A stretch of DNA of 64,000 nt, taken from positions 1-64,000 of the forward strand of contig NZ_JAUHLN010000002.1 of the NCBI RefSeq assembly GCF_030412265.1. Reading direction: 5' to 3'. Below the pieces are notes generated by a model. That model was not told the origin of the DNA and did no database searches. It saw nothing but the letters and a program-made list of their open reading frames with translations. A program made the translations under genes and the position numbers. Within the stretch, counting starts at the first letter, position 1. Every line of letters starts with the position of its first letter. The DNA is from Fictibacillus terranigra (GTDB lineage Bacteria > Bacillota > Bacilli > Bacillales > Fictibacillaceae). Shown in pieces: positions 62,017-64,000 of this stretch.

Positions 62017-63042
62017 ATGAACCCAACCATTCGAGATGTAGCTAAATTAGCAAACACGTCAAAAAGTACAGTTTCCCGTTTTTTGAATGGCCAGAAAATA
62101 AAAAAAGAAACAGAAGAGGCGCTGAAGCAAGCGATCAAAGATTTAAACTATCATCGGAATGAAAATGCTCGAAGGTTAGTCATGAATAAAACGCAGACGA
62201 TAGGCGTAGTTGTTGATAACATTTCGAATGTTTTCTATTCCACAATTTTCGGTGGTATTGAAAAAGTGGCAATGGAAAAAGGCTTTAATTGTGTGTTCTA
62301 CAGTTCCACTTCCAATTTTTATACTGAAGGTTCGTTCCTTGACCTTTTTTATGAAGGACAGGTTGATGGGATTATTCTTGTTAGCTTCAGCAAAAGAATG
62401 GAAGCCGATCTGAAAAGAATAGCCGAAGTGAATTACCCAATTGTACTGGTCGGTGATTCTGGAAATACAGCAGGTATATGTTCGGTTGATGTCGATAATT
62501 TTTTTGGTATATCAGAAACCGTTAAGTATTTACATAGAATTGGCCATGAAAACATTGCGTATATTTCCGGACCGGAAAATGCATCAGCAACAGGTTACAG
62601 ACTAAATGGATATCTGCAAACGATGAGGGAATTAGGTCTAGAAATTAGGGGCGATTTACTCGTTCATTCTGATTGGTCGAATCATGGCGGATATAATGCG
62701 ATGAACCAATTGCTAAACGTCAGTGACTTCACAGCTGTGATTGCTTCCAATGATGAAACTGCAATTGGGGCATTAAGGGCGATTCATGAGCGTGGTTATG
62801 ATGTACCGAATCATCTGTCTATTACAGGTTTTGATGATATTGCACTAGCTAGTTGGGTTTATCCATCATTAACGACGGTGAAACAACCCTTTATGGAAAT
62901 GGGAGAAAAAGCAGCAGGAGAATTATTTGCAAGGTTAGAGAGTGGGAATGAAAGTTCAAATTTCCTGAAACGGCATCTGCTAAAACCTAAACTCGTCATC
63001 CGGGATTCATGCAGAAAAAGGAGCCGTTCCCAAACGCAATAA
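62017..63042 (+). CDS. LacI-family regulator of the downstream sugar ABC operon
   Basis: A 341-residue LacI/GalR regulator: HTH TIRDVAKLANTSKSTVSRFL, hinge helix ENARRLVMNKTQTIGVV, sensor domain with ISITGFDD-type LSITGFDDIALASWVYPSLT. CAAGGAG box before the ATG. Operators lie upstream and inside its last codons (63020-63032). It probably controls itself and the transporter genes that follow. Confidence 0.93.
   Translation: MNPTIRDVAKLANTSKSTVSRFLNGQKIKKETEEALKQAIKDLNYHRNENARRLVMNKTQTIGVVVDNISNVFYSTIFGGIEKVAMEKGFNCVFYSSTSNFYTEGSFLDLFYEGQVDGIILVSFSKRMEADLKRIAEVNYPIVLVGDSGNTAGICSVDVDNFFGISETVKYLHRIGHENIAYISGPENASATGYRLNGYLQTMRELGLEIRGDLLVHSDWSNHGGYNAMNQLLNVSDFTAVIASNDETAIGALRAIHERGYDVPNHLSITGFDDIALASWVYPSLTTVKQPFMEMGEKAAGELFARLESGNESSNFLKRHLLKPKLVIRDSCRKRSRSQTQ
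63020..63032 (-). promoter_or_regulatory. LacI-type operator inside the end of lacI
   Basis: GGAGCCGTTCCCA (minus strand TGGGAACGGCTCC) differs from the upstream operators at the last arm only. It lies 100 bases before the permease start, within coding sequence. Confidence 0.55.
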
Positions 63043-63132
63043 GACGTAAAGAAATGACAATAATTTAGTGATTTGTAATCGCTTACGTATTTTAGAGTTT
63101 TGAAAATAAAAACTGTAAAAGGCTGTGACAAT

Positions 63133-64000
63133 ATGAGGAACGCTATTAATAAATCACGCTATGGCTATTATTTCGTTGCCCCGTTTTTCATCACCTTTCT
63201 TATCTTTGGTCTCGCACCGATCATCTATTCACTTTACTTAAGCTTCACCAATTGGGATGGCTTTACTGACCCTGTAAATATTGGATTTGCCAATTATGAA
63301 CGTCTCATTCACGATTCATTTTTTTTCAAATCGATCTTCAATACATTCATTATCTGGATACTTTCAGTTATCCCTCAAGTCTCTCTTGCACTGGCTTTAG
63401 CCATTATCCTGAATGAGCGATTTATACGTGGCAAACACTTTTTTAGAGCAGTCTTCTATTTCCCGCATATTGTAACGCCGGTGACTTTAGGGGTGTTATT
63501 CTTTTTAATCTTTGATTGGCAGACCGGGAGTGTTAATAAAGTATTAATGGAATTGGGAATTATCCATGCTCCCGTAAACTGGTTTAACAGTCCCTGGCTT
63601 TCAAGAATTATTGTCGCCATGGTTACCATGTGGCAGTACTTTGGTTTAAACATGCTCATCTTTATTGCAGGCCTTCAAGCCATCCCAAATGAATTATATG
63701 AAGCGGCTGAAATCGATGGTGCTTCCCGATGGAAAATCATCACCAAAATTACGCTTCCATTATTGAAGCCGGTATTAATGTTCACGTTTATTACTTCGAT
63801 TATCGGAGGTCTGCAATTATTTGATGGACCACTAATGATCGGAAATGGTCCCGATAATTCAACCACCACAATGGTTATGTATCTCTATCAAACCGCATTT
63901 AAGAACTTTAACTATGGATATGGTGCGGCTGTCGCCTATGCGATATTTTTCATCATCTTGATTTTCTCCTTGATCTCTATAAAATTTTCAAAACTGAACA
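63133..64000 (+). CDS. Sugar ABC permease, MalF/UgpA type (3' end beyond window)
   Basis: Open frame from ATG 63133 to the window edge (289 codons). Six membrane segments, beginning YYFVAPFFITFLIFGLAPII, with the EAA loop YEAAEIDGASRWKIITKITL. The family is about 290-300 residues, so nearly all is visible. The ribosome binding site (AAAAGG) is modest. First transporter gene of a further sugar operon behind the LacI regulator; the partner permease and binding protein lie outside. Confidence 0.93.
   Translation, partial: MRNAINKSRYGYYFVAPFFITFLIFGLAPIIYSLYLSFTNWDGFTDPVNIGFANYERLIHDSFFFKSIFNTFIIWILSVIPQVSLALALAIILNERFIRGKHFFRAVFYFPHIVTPVTLGVLFFLIFDWQTGSVNKVLMELGIIHAPVNWFNSPWLSRIIVAMVTMWQYFGLNMLIFIAGLQAIPNELYEAAEIDGASRWKIITKITLPLLKPVLMFTFITSIIGGLQLFDGPLMIGNGPDNSTTTMVMYLYQTAFKNFNYGYGAAVAYAIFFIILIFSLISIKFSKLN

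Overview
The window is low-GC Firmicute DNA, most likely from an aerobic spore-forming Bacillaceae (Priestia/Peribacillus/Neobacillus-like). The evidence is AGGAGG-type ribosome binding sites, frequent TTG/GTG starts, CcpA-type cre boxes, a GerA-type germinant receptor operon, CotF-like spore coat genes, a YhfH zinc-ribbon peptide and a Priestia megaterium-type gas vesicle cluster. No rRNA, tRNA or CRISPR array was recognised.

Layout. 0-8 kb: betaine transporter, a hypothetical, AlkD-like repair protein, a lone FhuC/YusV-type ATPase, and several decayed genes (PfkB kinase, sugar-binding protein, a receiver chimera). 7.7-10 kb: aldo/keto reductase, an SDR with a degenerate active site and a 5'-truncated PfpI gene. 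10-12.4 kb: an adhB-type alcohol dehydrogenase between two duplicated pairs of CotF-like genes (yraGF-adhB-yraED-like). 12.4-17.4 kb: a royal-jelly/yellow-family protein and a gerA/gerB/gerC operon, followed by a cdaR relic. 18.2-24.6 kb: GntR-controlled operon of two Gfo/Idh/MocA oxidoreductases, an MDR dehydrogenase, a TIM-barrel isomerase and a solute-binding lipoprotein. 24.7-38 kb: LacI regulator divergent from a complete operon syntenic with Escherichia coli ycjMNOPQRSTU, with an added glycerate kinase.

38-41 kb is a junkyard: an IS110 fragment and a decayed CBASS-like locus (CD-NTase plus E2-like protein). 41.7-48.5 kb is a gas vesicle cluster gvpQ-B-R-N-F-G-L-S-K-J-T1-T2-U with a tandemly duplicated gvpT; the second copy carries a 14-residue repeat array. 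48.7-50.2 kb holds relics of a chromate transporter, a dicarboxylate symporter, an Ig-like surface protein and an unidentified gene. 50.3-58.8 kb is xylR-xylAB followed by a broken isomerase, two Gfo/Idh/MocA proteins, a ThuA-domain protein and a mutarotase fragment. 59-61 kb has an HPr-like protein without the phosphorylation residues, yhfH and more relics. 61-64 kb has a YesL protein, a second LacI regulator with its operators, and an ABC sugar permease that runs off the window.

How the genes work together. The central theme is uptake and dismantling of unusual glycosides. In the ycj-like operon an ABC importer (ATPase supplied elsewhere, probably MsmX) brings in a glycoside. YcjS/R/Q-like enzymes can remodel the sugar through a 3-keto intermediate. 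GH13_18 and GH65 phosphorylases split glycosidic bonds with phosphate, beta-phosphoglucomutase feeds glycolysis, and glycerate kinase disposes of a glycerate aglycone. This points to glucosylglycerate or a guloside/kojibioside relative as substrate. A near-duplicate binding protein and a parallel oxidoreductase/isomerase set sit next door under separate GntR control. Promoter, cre and LacI operator sites between lacI and the GH13 gene are unusually clear.
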